Source: an uncultured Flavobacteriaceae bacterium
GTDB taxonomy: Bacteria > Bacteroidota > Bacteroidia > Flavobacteriales > Flavobacteriaceae
Length of the DNA stretch: 64,000 nucleotides
Direction: 5' to 3'
NCBI GenBank assembly: GCA_947494695.1
Contig: CANLWB010000001.1
Span: forward strand, 434,001 to 498,000
Part shown: piece by piece, positions 26,539 to 36,100 of the stretch
How positions within the stretch are numbered: the first letter of the stretch is position 1
How the letters are laid out: each line of letters begins with the position of its first letter
The notes under the pieces: model-generated
What the model saw: only the letters and a program-made list of their open reading frames with translations
Told to the model about the DNA's origin: nothing
Databases searched by the model: none
Position numbers and translations under genes: made by a program

Positions 26539-26578
26539 AAAATCCCCCAACAAACCAAAGTTCGTTGGGGGATTTTTA
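26539..26578 (-). terminator. terminator of the beta-helix lipoprotein gene
   Basis: AAATCCCCCAAC (26539-26550) pairs with GTTGGGGGATTT (26563-26574). T-rich flanks on both strands would allow bidirectional function; the gene ending here is on the minus strand. Confidence 0.85.
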
Positions 26579-26636
26579 TTCTTGATAGATACTAAAAAAG
26601 AATCTTTCTTAGTAATATTTATGCTGAAAAGCTAGT

Positions 26637-27836
26637 TTATAATTTCGTAACCACAAAAGTTGGGTTTGCCCAAGCGAAAGCAGATAAATCTGCACCAACA
26701 CCTGCTTTTGTATTTACAGTATTATCAGAAGGAATAGTTATTCCATCGGTAACTTCTGCAACTGTACCTGTAATAGCACCACCTTCTTTATCTTCTCCAA
26801 CATTTCCTTGAGCATATGCACTGGAAATTGTTAAAGTTCCATCTCCTTTATCATCTTTAGTATCAATTCTGTTTCCAAAACTTGCGTTACCGTAAGCGGC
26901 AAATAAAATGTTGCTTATAATAGCCTGAGTACCTCTTCTGATTTCAGCTCCTGCTTTAAGAGCAACATCTGGATTAAGGTTTAATATAGTAACGTTCTTC
27001 AATGTTGGTGTAGATATAGGTGCAGCTGTAGCATCAGAACCATTACTATCTCCCTCAATACCTCTTGGGTCAGGGGTAGCAGCATCAAATCCGTCATTAC
27101 GAACACCAAAAGCATTTGTAACAGTTCCTGTATAACCACCTGTCCAATCGAACATATCATCAGCTATATTTGCACAGTAAACATTTGTTACGTTCACACT
27201 TCCTCCGAAAAACTCAATACCGTCGTCGTTACCATTGTTAACAACAATATTGTTAACAATGGTTCCGCTTCCAACACCAAAGAAAGAAACTCCATTAAAT
27301 TCTTGTTCACCATTAATTTTAGCTCCTGTATACTCAGCGATTACATAGCTTAACTCACCAGAGTTATCAGTATCATCAGTACCTCCGTAAAGAAGACCGG
27401 CAACCTCAGATTGAACATCTGTACCTTTATTACTTCTGGCATAACCAGCAATTACAATGCCACCCCAGTCTCCTGACTGTGGAGATGCAGCATCTGAAGT
27501 AAACTTGATAGGATTAGCAGCAGTTCCTTTAGCCATAATTTTTGCACCTCTTTCAATGGCTAAGAAAACATCTGTTCTACCACTTTTAGCTTTAATTACG
27601 GTACCTGCTTCTATGGTTAAAGTAGCTCCACTTTTTACAGTAAAAGATCCTGTTAAATTATATTCAGTTGAAGCCGATAGTGTTGCGTCTTCAGAAAGGT
27701 CTCCTGTTAATTCATTTCCTGTAATAGGTCCTCCTCCATTACCTGGTGGGTCAATTGTTCTGTTATCATCATCCGAAGAACAAGAGAATATCGAAACTAT
27801 GGTTATAGCAACTAGTAATTTTTTTAATGTTTTCAT
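26637..27836 (-). CDS. beta-helix lipoprotein of the phosphate cluster
   Basis: A 399-residue surface-type lipoprotein. The signal ends SIFSC with Cys19 followed by SSDDDN, an acidic stretch like the flavobacterial lipoprotein export signal. After a glycine/proline linker come right-handed beta-helix repeats with ladder motifs (TLTIEAGTVIKAKSG, ANPIKFTSDA, GDWGGIVIAG, NGNDDGIEFFGGSVNVTNV). Proteins of this kind are often adjacent to TonB receptors in Bacteroidota; I infer it is the lipid-anchored partner of the receptor at 28042-30816, though each has its own terminator and upstream region. A binding role, for example for phosphate or organophosphate, is inference. Some databases call such proteins 'multidrug transporter' without basis. 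Confidence 0.8.
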   Translation of the reverse strand: MKTLKKLLVAITIVSIFSCSSDDDNRTIDPPGNGGGPITGNELTGDLSEDATLSASTEYNLTGSFTVKSGATLTIEAGTVIKAKSGRTDVFLAIERGAKIMAKGTAANPIKFTSDAASPQSGDWGGIVIAGYARSNKGTDVQSEVAGLLYGGTDDTDNSGELSYVIAEYTGAKINGEQEFNGVSFFGVGSGTIVNNIVVNNGNDDGIEFFGGSVNVTNVYCANIADDMFDWTGGYTGTVTNAFGVRNDGFDAATPDPRGIEGDSNGSDATAAPISTPTLKNVTILNLNPDVALKAGAEIRRGTQAIISNILFAAYGNASFGNRIDTKDDKGDGTLTISSAYAQGNVGEDKEGGAITGTVAEVTDGITIPSDNTVNTKAGVGADLSAFAWANPTFVVTKL

Positions 27837-27866
27837 TTTGAATTATTATAGTTTTTTATTACAGTG

Positions 27867-27952
27867 CAAATAAACCTTAGAGGCTTAAATAAGAGATTAA
27901 TTTAATATTAGTATTAGGTTAAGAAATGATGGCAATGTTAAATTAATGTTTG
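27867..27952 (-). promoter_or_regulatory. Pho-box-like promoter region of the beta-helix lipoprotein
   Basis: A possible -7 box TTTATTTG (27874-27867, minus strand) is followed 20 bases upstream by weak hexamers at 27895, 27906 and 27917 (GATTAA, TATTAG, GGTTAA on the plus strand), period 11. Two better units (TGTTAA 27936, TGTTTG 27947, plus strand) lie further up and out of phase. Confidence 0.4.
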
Positions 27953-27981
27953 GTGTATAATTATTTGTTATTCAAATAAAA

Positions 27982-28017
27982 AAACCTCAAAAAACAATTA
28001 TTTGTTTTTTGAGGTTT
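27982..28017 (-). terminator. terminator of the TonB receptor gene
   Basis: AAACCTCAAAAAACAA (27982-27997) pairs with TTGTTTTTTGAGGTTT (28002-28017); on the minus strand it is followed by a T-run. Confidence 0.88.
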
Positions 28018-28041
28018 ATTGGCTTTTTATAATCGACTTTT

Positions 28042-30816
28042 CTATAAACTATAACTTATTCCAGCAGATATCGACATACCTCTTTTGTAAGTGTTCATTG
28101 TAAGTTTTTCAGGAATGTCTCTGTATCTCTCAAAACTAGGGTCTAGTAAGTTTTTGGCATTGAATTTAACGCTTAAATTCTTATTAAATTTATGACTAAA
28201 CACAAAATCCAGTAAAGGCACTCCTTTTTCAATAATATTTTCCTGGAAGTTTGTTCCGATACTATAAACTTTATCGCTTTGGTAATTAAATACTAAAGTT
28301 GAAATAGTTTCTTTTTCATTCACTTTAAACCTATATGAAACATCTGCGTTAACGGTAAATGGTGAGGCGCCTTCTAATTTGGAGCTGTCTCCAGTGTAAT
28401 TAAACAAAGTGTTTGTTGTGTCATATTCTAACTTTGTTGTCATTAAAGTAATATTACCACCTAAAGTAAGATTTTGAGATTTATCCGCATCTTCAGATTC
28501 ATTAGAAATAATATTTACTCGTCCTTCCAGTTCCGCTCCAAATACGGAGGCATCACCAGAGTTATCATAAGTGAAATCTCTTTCAATGGCCGAGTTTCTT
28601 TCCAATCGGTTAATGGAGTTCTGTATTAACTTACCAAATACTCCTATAGAAATTAACTCGCTCTTATTGGGGAACAATTCAAATTTAAGCTCACCATTGT
28701 AGTTATCAGACGGTTGTAATGCAGGGTTGCCACTTTCCTGAAAGTTAATACCTTCGTAAGTAAAGGGGGCAATTTCTTTAAATTGCGGATATGTATAAGT
28801 AACGCTACCCGATGCTCTTAAGTTCATTTTTTCGTTTACCTGGTATTTTAAGTTAAGGGTGGGTAATATGTATTGTTTATCTAATGCTATTTGGCTATTG
28901 TTAGAAAAATTAGGGAAGCTAATATTAGTGTCCCATTCAACATCCATTTTAATATCCTCTGCACGAATTCCTAAGTTAGCTGTAAATTTATCATTGAACT
29001 TATAGATAGCATCGATATAAGCAGCATGAATAGTTTTTTCTGCATCATATAATTGTGGTAAATATGTTTCGGGATCTGAAACGTTTCTTCCTCTAGACGT
29101 TTCAATTCCAAAAAGTCCGCTGTCAAGATTGTTTTGATTAAACGTAGCATCCAGATTATTAACATCTACAAAAGCACCCCTTGGATTTCTAAAATTGTGG
29201 TCAAAATAAATACCATCAAACTTTCTATCTGTAATACTTCCGCTATAACCCAAAGTTATTTTTCCTTTATTATCTGTGCGCTCTCCAATGTATTTAATGG
29301 CGCTTAGATTTCCTGCGATACTGTTTTCAAATAAATTACCATAAAATCTACTGTTATCTCTAACTGCATTTTGAGATATTCTAGTGGTACCAGTATCGTT
29401 GTTTATTATAAATGTATTTTTCCTTCTGTCTGGTTCATCATTGAATATCGAATTATAACTAATTGCCGCATTAACATCAATTGATTCTCCAAATTTATGA
29501 GAAGACCTTAATTGATTTACAAAAAGCTTGTTTTGTATCTCTGTTTGCAATACCACATTAACCAACCTGTTATCATCTGAATCTCTACCAATATCATTAG
29601 TAGTTCCAATGAAGTCCTGGATTTTTTGATCATTAGAATGAATAAATAAATGATTAAACTTTAAGGTGTGATTGCTGTTGATTTTATAAACAGCATTGCC
29701 CATTACTAATTTAGAGGCATTATAGTTATATGTTTTAGTGTCAAAGATAGACCCTACGTTAAGAACCCCAGTATCACTAATATCAACTATAGCGTCAGAT
29801 TCTCCTTCTTGAAAGGTATACTTATTACTAAATGAGCCAACTAAGAAAAAGCTAAGGCTGCTTTCATCAGATAACGTAATCTTTTTTCCGTAGTTTATGG
29901 AAACTCCCAAATTAGGATTAGCGGTTGTAGAGTTAGTTGTATAACTATTGTCAAAATTATAAACAGATAAGTCTCTTATTTTGTGTTTGGTGTTAGAATT
30001 AACACCAAACCAGTTAGCACCATCTATTTCCTTAAAATCTTTAAAAGTAGTTTGTGTGTTTATTCCCGAAGAAACACCTATTTTAAATAACGACTTTCCG
30101 GATATCTCTTTACTTACTATATCAATGTTTGCACCCGCAACATCAGAAGACATATAAGAAGAAAAAGCTTTCCCTATTCCTACATTTTGGATAATGTCTG
30201 TACTGAATAATGATAAATCGATATTTTTACTTCTGGGATCGTTAGAAGGCAATGGTAAACCATTAAGTGTTGTACTATTATATCTGTCGCCTAAACCTCT
30301 AACGTAAATTTTACTGGATCCTTCTTTTTTATTAACCCCTGTTACCTTTAATGTAGCAGAAGCCGCATCAGAAATCGCTTTTTTATTAAGTTCCTGAGCG
30401 CCAATAGCAGTTTTTATTTCTACAGCCTTCTTTTGCTCCAATAAAAGAGCTGTTTCACTCTCTCTCTTTGTAACTGTAGTAATCACAATTTCATCCAACG
30501 ATGCCGCACTTGCACCCATAGGAATATTAACCTCTGTTACCTTTCCGGCAACTACCTGGACGTTTACTTCTTGAGTCTCGTATCCAACGAAACTAAAAAT
30601 TAAAGTATAAGCTCCCGGGCTTAAACTTTCTAAAATGTAATGGCCGTCAAAATCGGTAGTAGTCCCTTTTGTCGTTCCTTTAATTAATACATTAGCAAAT
30701 GCTAGAGGTTCATTGTTAAACTCCTTGTCTGTAAGTTTACCTACCACAGAACCAGTGTTTTGAGCGTTCAAAATGGTCGCTGCAAATACCGCTATTAATA
30801 CTAGAATTTTTTTCAT
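28042..30816 (-). CDS. TonB-dependent outer-membrane receptor of the phosphate cluster
   Basis: A 924-residue receptor. Order: signal peptide (KKILVLIAVFAATILNAQN), carboxypeptidase-regulatory-like domain (about 22-108, GSVVGKLTDKEFNNEPLAFANVLIKGTT...), plug (about 125-235, with KIYVRGLGDRYNSTTLNGLPLP and SSDVAGANIDIVSK) and a 22-strand barrel ending in GMSISAGISYSL with the usual C-terminal aromatic/hydrophobic strand. No SusD homologue is nearby; instead a beta-helix lipoprotein gene follows downstream. Five to six Pho-box-like hexamers precede it. I infer it takes up a phosphorus compound across the outer membrane when phosphate is scarce; the substrate is not shown by sequence. Confidence 0.93.
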   Translation of the reverse strand: MKKILVLIAVFAATILNAQNTGSVVGKLTDKEFNNEPLAFANVLIKGTTKGTTTDFDGHYILESLSPGAYTLIFSFVGYETQEVNVQVVAGKVTEVNIPMGASAASLDEIVITTVTKRESETALLLEQKKAVEIKTAIGAQELNKKAISDAASATLKVTGVNKKEGSSKIYVRGLGDRYNSTTLNGLPLPSNDPRSKNIDLSLFSTDIIQNVGIGKAFSSYMSSDVAGANIDIVSKEISGKSLFKIGVSSGINTQTTFKDFKEIDGANWFGVNSNTKHKIRDLSVYNFDNSYTTNSTTANPNLGVSINYGKKITLSDESSLSFFLVGSFSNKYTFQEGESDAIVDISDTGVLNVGSIFDTKTYNYNASKLVMGNAVYKINSNHTLKFNHLFIHSNDQKIQDFIGTTNDIGRDSDDNRLVNVVLQTEIQNKLFVNQLRSSHKFGESIDVNAAISYNSIFNDEPDRRKNTFIINNDTGTTRISQNAVRDNSRFYGNLFENSIAGNLSAIKYIGERTDNKGKITLGYSGSITDRKFDGIYFDHNFRNPRGAFVDVNNLDATFNQNNLDSGLFGIETSRGRNVSDPETYLPQLYDAEKTIHAAYIDAIYKFNDKFTANLGIRAEDIKMDVEWDTNISFPNFSNNSQIALDKQYILPTLNLKYQVNEKMNLRASGSVTYTYPQFKEIAPFTYEGINFQESGNPALQPSDNYNGELKFELFPNKSELISIGVFGKLIQNSINRLERNSAIERDFTYDNSGDASVFGAELEGRVNIISNESEDADKSQNLTLGGNITLMTTKLEYDTTNTLFNYTGDSSKLEGASPFTVNADVSYRFKVNEKETISTLVFNYQSDKVYSIGTNFQENIIEKGVPLLDFVFSHKFNKNLSVKFNAKNLLDPSFERYRDIPEKLTMNTYKRGMSISAGISYSL

Positions 30817-30838
30817 TTGTTCTTTAAATTTCTAGCTG

Positions 30839-30916
30839 CAAAGAACGGTAGGTAATGTAAAGCATGTGTTACCTTTAGATTAAACAACAGTAACCAGAGG
30901 GTTATCTAAATGTTAC
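30839..30916 (-). promoter_or_regulatory. Pho-box-like array and -7 box of the TonB receptor
   Basis: On the plus strand, hexamers start at 30867 (TGTTAC), 30878 (GATTAA), 30889 (AGTAAC), 30900 (GGTTAT) and 30911 (TGTTAC), all 11 bp apart; a TGTAAA at 30856 keeps phase. The -7 box on the minus strand is GTTCTTTG (30846-30839). The first unit begins 21 bases beyond it. The promoter at 31548-31625 has the same box, spacing and unit number. Confidence 0.6.
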
Positions 30917-31141
30917 TTAAAAAGGACTTGATTTTAAATTTGGAAACAATAATTTAACATTGAAAACACTTTAAAAAAGAATAGATTTTATACATGCAGA
31001 TCTCCTATTGGGGAGAAAGACGATTTTTGCATATCATATTGCCATAGACCTGAAAAGAAATGTCTAATCAAATGTCTAAAACCAAATAACTTAACAAGGT
31101 GGTTCGGGTGAATTTCAAAACAAATATAACAATGCTTAGCC

Positions 31142-31522
31142 CTATTTGGAAAGTGCTTTGTCGTGCTTTTCGGCAGTGTTAACGAGTGCTGCAAATTCGT
31201 CTAACGCAATTGTGCTGGCATTTAAAGACGTTTTTACAAATTCAGATGTTCCTGAAGCTACTTTTATTTTAATTTCTTTGGTTTCATAACCAACAAAACT
31301 GCAAACTAAAGTGTAGTCTCCATCGGCTATATTTTCAATGAAAAATAAACCGGTTTGATCTGTCGTAGACTTTAAAGTAGTGCCTTTAATAGCAACATCT
31401 GCAAACACTAGTGGATTGTTGTCGAATGCCTTATCTAACAATTTGCCAGTAATTACCCCGCTATGCTGAGCAAAACACATTGTTGAAAAGAAAAACGTTA
31501 TAAGTGCTATAAGATGTTTCAT
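31142..31522 (-). CDS. truncated receptor: lone carboxypeptidase-regulatory-like domain
   Basis: A 126-residue protein from ATG 31522 (a longer frame to 31570 would begin upstream of the -7 box). It has a signal peptide (KHLIALITFFFSTMCFAQH) and a single regulatory-like domain: GVITGKLLDKAFDNNPLVFADVAIKGTTLKST and YTLVCSFVGYETKEIKI. This matches the first 115 residues of the TonB receptor next door. It stops after ALDEFAALVNTAEKHDKALSK, where a plug domain should begin. It is either a decayed paralogue of the receptor or a retained small periplasmic protein. The retained promoter array argues that it may still be expressed. Confidence 0.7.
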   Translation of the reverse strand: MKHLIALITFFFSTMCFAQHSGVITGKLLDKAFDNNPLVFADVAIKGTTLKSTTDQTGLFFIENIADGDYTLVCSFVGYETKEIKIKVASGTSEFVKTSLNASTIALDEFAALVNTAEKHDKALSK

Positions 31523-31547
31523 CGAATTGGTTAATAAATAATTGCTG

Positions 31548-31625
31548 CAAAGAACCGATTTTAGGGTCATTTATGTGTTATCAAATCATTAACGAAAAAT
31601 GATTAAAATGTTACTTTAATGTTAA
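31548..31625 (-). promoter_or_regulatory. Pho-box-like array and -7 box of the truncated receptor gene
   Basis: Plus-strand hexamers start at 31576 (TGTTAT), 31587 (CATTAA), 31598 (AATGAT), 31609 (TGTTAC) and 31620 (TGTTAA), exact period 11. The minus-strand -7 box GTTCTTTG (31555-31548) is identical to that of the intact receptor and at the same distance. Confidence 0.6.
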
Positions 31626-31686
31626 GAGATTTTGGGGCCTCATTTTTAAGGAATTTAGTTATATTGGGCATTCTTAAAAAAATGAG

Positions 31687-33030
31687 ATGAACTGGGAACA
31701 ATTATTATCCTTAAAACGGTTTGGAGATACAAATAAGCGCATTAGGAAAGAACAGGACGAAACACGTTTGGGCTTTGAAGTCGATTACGATCGGGTCATC
31801 TTTTCTTCAGAATTTAGAAGTCTTCAGGACAAAACTCAAGTCATTCCTCTATCTGAAACGGATTTTGTACATACGCGATTAACGCACAGTTTAGAGGTAA
31901 GTGTTGTTGGACGCTCTTTAGGGCGGTTGGTAGGAAAAAAACTGTTAGAGAAACATCCGCATTTACAAACCTCCCTGGGGTATCAGGCAAACGATTTTGG
32001 TGCTATTGTTGCCGCTGCTGCTTTAGCTCACGATATTGGTAATCCACCATTTGGACATTCGGGTGAAAAAGCAATTGGTGAATTTTTTAAGACCGGACAA
32101 GGAAAGCAATTTAAAACACAGCTAACGGATAAAGAATATCAGGATTTATGTGATTTTGAAGGTAATGCTAACGGCTTTAAAATTTTAACAGAAAGCAGAG
32201 CCGGGCGAGAGGGTGGTTTACGATTGAGTTATGCAACACTTGGAGCTTTTATGAAATATCCAAAAGAATCCTTGCCAAAACGACCAAGCTCTCATATTGC
32301 AGATAAAAAATATGGCTTTTTTCAAAGTGAAAAAGAAGCCTTTGTCGATGTGGTGAACGAATTGGGGCTGCTTAAAAGAAGTGAGACAGACCTTAGCTTT
32401 TCCAGGCATCCACTTACCTTTTTGGTTGAAGCCGCAGACGATATTTGTTATACGATTATTGATTTTGAAGATGGCATAAATCTGGGGCTTATACAAGAAG
32501 AGTTTGCGCTAGAATATCTTATTAATTTGGTGCGGGACACTATAAATACTAAAAAATATAATCAGTTAAAAAAGACTGAAGATCGCGTCAGTTATTTAAG
32601 AGCCCTAGCTATAAATACTCTAATAAATGAGACGGTTTCTGTATTTATGAAACATGAAGAGGCTATATTAAATGGTGATTTTGATTGTGCTTTGCTCGAT
32701 AAAAGTAAATATGAAGCTCAGATTAGTGACATCATTAAGATTAGTATAGAAAAAGTGTATCAAAGTAAAGAAGTTATTGAAAAGGAAATAGCTGGTTACC
32801 GAATTTTATCGGATTTGCTGCACGTTTTTATCTCGGCCATTAATAACTCGCACAATAATATCGCGTCAAATTACGATAAACTTATATTGCATATGTTACC
32901 TGGTAGCCATACCGAAATAACCGATTCGCTTTATAACAGAATCTTTAAAGCCTGTGGCTTTGTTTCTAATATGTCTGATAGCTATGCGATTTTACTATTT
33001 AACAAAATAAAAGGGATTAACATTAATTAA
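31687..33030 (+). CDS. dgt: deoxyguanosinetriphosphate triphosphohydrolase (dGTPase)
   Basis: A 447-residue HD-domain dNTPase. Near the N-terminus are RIRKEQDETRLGFEVDYDRVIFSSEFRSLQDKTQV and THSLEVSVVGRSLG, then the HD motif AHDIGNPPFGHSGE and the later VEAADDICYTIIDFEDG. These are the metal ligands and nucleotide-binding segments of dGTP triphosphohydrolases, which split dNTPs to deoxynucleosides and triphosphate and so help set dNTP pools. Divergent from the truncated receptor gene; the Pho-box-like array lies in between but is oriented away from it. Confidence 0.93.
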   Translation: MNWEQLLSLKRFGDTNKRIRKEQDETRLGFEVDYDRVIFSSEFRSLQDKTQVIPLSETDFVHTRLTHSLEVSVVGRSLGRLVGKKLLEKHPHLQTSLGYQANDFGAIVAAAALAHDIGNPPFGHSGEKAIGEFFKTGQGKQFKTQLTDKEYQDLCDFEGNANGFKILTESRAGREGGLRLSYATLGAFMKYPKESLPKRPSSHIADKKYGFFQSEKEAFVDVVNELGLLKRSETDLSFSRHPLTFLVEAADDICYTIIDFEDGINLGLIQEEFALEYLINLVRDTINTKKYNQLKKTEDRVSYLRALAINTLINETVSVFMKHEEAILNGDFDCALLDKSKYEAQISDIIKISIEKVYQSKEVIEKEIAGYRILSDLLHVFISAINNSHNNIASNYDKLILHMLPGSHTEITDSLYNRIFKACGFVSNMSDSYAILLFNKIKGININ

Positions 33031-33105
33031 AGTGTTTATGCTATAATGGAAAAATAATCCATATTTTGCTGTAAATATTACCCCCAAATCCAGACTATTA
33101 TCTAT

Positions 33106-36100
33106 ATGAAAAAGAATATCCTACTATTAATAGCATCACTTTTTGCTGTCTGTTCTATTGTACTTCTTTTTGATTCTGAAAATTCTGAGGTAGAAAAACT
33201 TAGAAAGGAACATGCACGTTTTTTAGAATCTCATCCTTATAATAACAGTTTAAAACTTAGTAAAAAAGAAAGAAAGGCATTAAGAATACCTCCAAACAAA
33301 TATTTCGAAGAACAATATTTGTTGGAGATGAACCCAGCACTGGGAAGACCTACCCGTGAAAAGATTAGAGCGTTACAACAAGCGTTGAACGCGACTAGAA
33401 AATTAACGCGCCTAACAGGAAAGGTTCCCGGTGAAAAGGTTGATAATGCGTGGGTCGAACGGGGGCCAACCAATGTGGGAGGAAGAACCCGTGCTGCGAT
33501 GTTCGACCCAAATGATTCTACAAATGAAACGGTTTTTGCAGGAGGTGTTAGTGGAGGACTTTGGAAAAATAATAACATTTCCAACGCGAATTCCCAATGG
33601 AGTAGGGTAGATATCCCTGAAAATTTATCTATTTCAAGTATAACCTACGACCCTAACAATTCTAATATTTTTTACATAGGTACCGGTGAGTCTTATGTAG
33701 GAGGGGATGTAAATGGCGACGGGCTATGGAAATCTGAGGATGCCGGAGTTACCTGGGTTAATGTTTTTGGTGGTGTAAGCGGAGATAGTTTTTTTGAATC
33801 CGCAACGAACATAACCATTAATGCTCCTGGGACTATTGCAGGAACCCTATCCTATCTGCCAACGACAAATTTTGGAACTACTGTCAATACAGTGATTACT
33901 GCAGATGTGGTTGTAGTCGACGATGGGGATGGAGAGATAACAGATGCCTGTACTGCGTTGGTAAATGGGTCGGAATTAAACGGTAAAATTGCATTGATAA
34001 GAAGAGGCGGTTGCAATTTTGACGATAAAGTAAAACATGCAGAAAACGCAGGAGCTATAGCTGCTATCGTTATGAACAATATAGATGGAGATCCCATTAA
34101 TATGGGAGGTGACGATACAACCATTTCCATTCCGGCCATGATGATAACCAAAGCAGATGGCGACTTGATGGAAAGCACCTTAGAGACTCAAACAGTTAAC
34201 GTTTCCATTAACCCCAGAACTGGTGATTTTACCGGAGTGCTTGTTCCGGGGGTACAGCATATTAATGATGTGGTTGTTAGAAATAATGGAGGAACTTCAG
34301 AAATATATGTAGCCGCAGGAGATTCGTTTTATCGAAATGCTAATACAAGTACCTTTCTTGGCGGACCAGAATTCGGATTATATAAGTCGGTAGATGGTGG
34401 TGCAAACTGGACTGAAATTTCATTGCCGTTAACGTCCAATGGAAATAAACATGCACCTAATGATATTGAAATTGGAGCCGATAATAAAATTTGGATATCG
34501 ACTACGCGGAGTGCAGTTTATGGAGATGGCGGGGGCGTTATTTTTTCTTCAGCCAATGGAACGACTTTTATTAAAGAGCACGAAATTTCTGGAGCCCGAA
34601 GAACGCAGATTGCAGTATCGACAACTAATGCACAAAAAGTATATGTTCTAGCTGAAGGTGGGGAAACTACCCCTGTAATCATGCAAAAAACAGAGAATAG
34701 TTTTAGCACAAGTGAAGCTATAGGGCTTCCTAATGATGCCGATTCGGGTATTCCTGCTAATGATTTTACCAGAGGGCAAGCCTTTTACGACCTTATGATA
34801 TCTGTCGACCCGGTTAATGACGATATCGTATATGCCGGAGGGATCGATTTATTTAAATCTACCAATGCGGGTGCAGATTGGGATCAAATATCCAAGTGGA
34901 CCCAAGGTGGTGGAAGCAACCCGATAAAAGATTTAAATGTTCCTTTGGTTCATGCAGATCAGCATAATATGGTTTATGGAAATGGGGACCAGGCTAAAAT
35001 TTTATTTTTAAACGATGGTGGGGTGTTTTATTCAAGTGATGCCGGAGCCAAGATAGATTCTAGAAATAAAGGGTATAATGTGACTCAGTTTTATACCGTT
35101 GGTGTTGGCCCGTTTAAAGTTTTTGATGGTGATTTTTTTGTAGCAGGATCACAAGATAATGGGACACAATTATTTCAAGACGCCTCAAAACAGCCAGAAG
35201 AATCCTTTGAAGTCGCAGGAGGCGATGGTGCTTTTAGTTTTTTCGATCAGGATGGAAGCGATGTCTATTTTATAGGGAACATTTTTTACAATCAATTAAT
35301 ATTTCTATTCGACTACAATACCTCGGAATACGTAACCATTAATTCAGAAGATGAAGATAACGGATCGTTCATCAATCCCCAGGCGTTAGATTCTAATTTA
35401 GACATTTTATACTCGAATTATTCAGCACAGGGAAATAATATAATAAGAAGATATTCTCAGATAAAATCAGAATCCACAATTACCAAAACGAACTTAACAG
35501 ACAATTTGTTAACTGCAAGGCCTACAGCTCTAACAGTATCACCATTTACTGCGAATTCCACAAAATTATTGGTAGGAACAGTTTTAGGGAAAGTGCTTGT
35601 AGTAATAAATGCCAATAGCGAGTCTCCCGAGTGGTCTGAAATAACAGGACCTAATTTTGTTGGCAGCGTATCCGATATTGAGTTTGGAGCGAATGAAAGT
35701 GAAATATTCGTAACCATGCATAATTATGGAGTCAGTAATATCTGGTATACCAATGATGGTGGTACGAATTGGGAATCTAAAGATGGTGACTTACCAGACT
35801 TACCAGTAAAAACGATTTTACAAAACCCATTGAATTACGAAGAAGTCATTATAGGTACAGATCTAGGGGTTTGGTTTACCAATAATTTTTCAAATGCAAA
35901 TCCAACATGGAGTCAAGCATATAATGGTATGAGTAACGTTATTGTAACCGATCTGGATTTAAGAGATGATAACGCGGTCTTTGCTTCTACTTACGGACGA
36001 GGGGTGTTTTCTGGAGAATTTACACTAGACCCCGATGGCGATCTTGATGGTGACGGTGTATTGAATGGTGTGGATATATGTCCGCAGGTAGCCAATGCAG

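Noticed and set aside
30988-31194. 68-residue minus-strand frame overlapping the end of the truncated receptor
   Set aside because: It is out of frame, histidine- and phenylalanine-rich without receptor similarity; it does not restore a plug domain.
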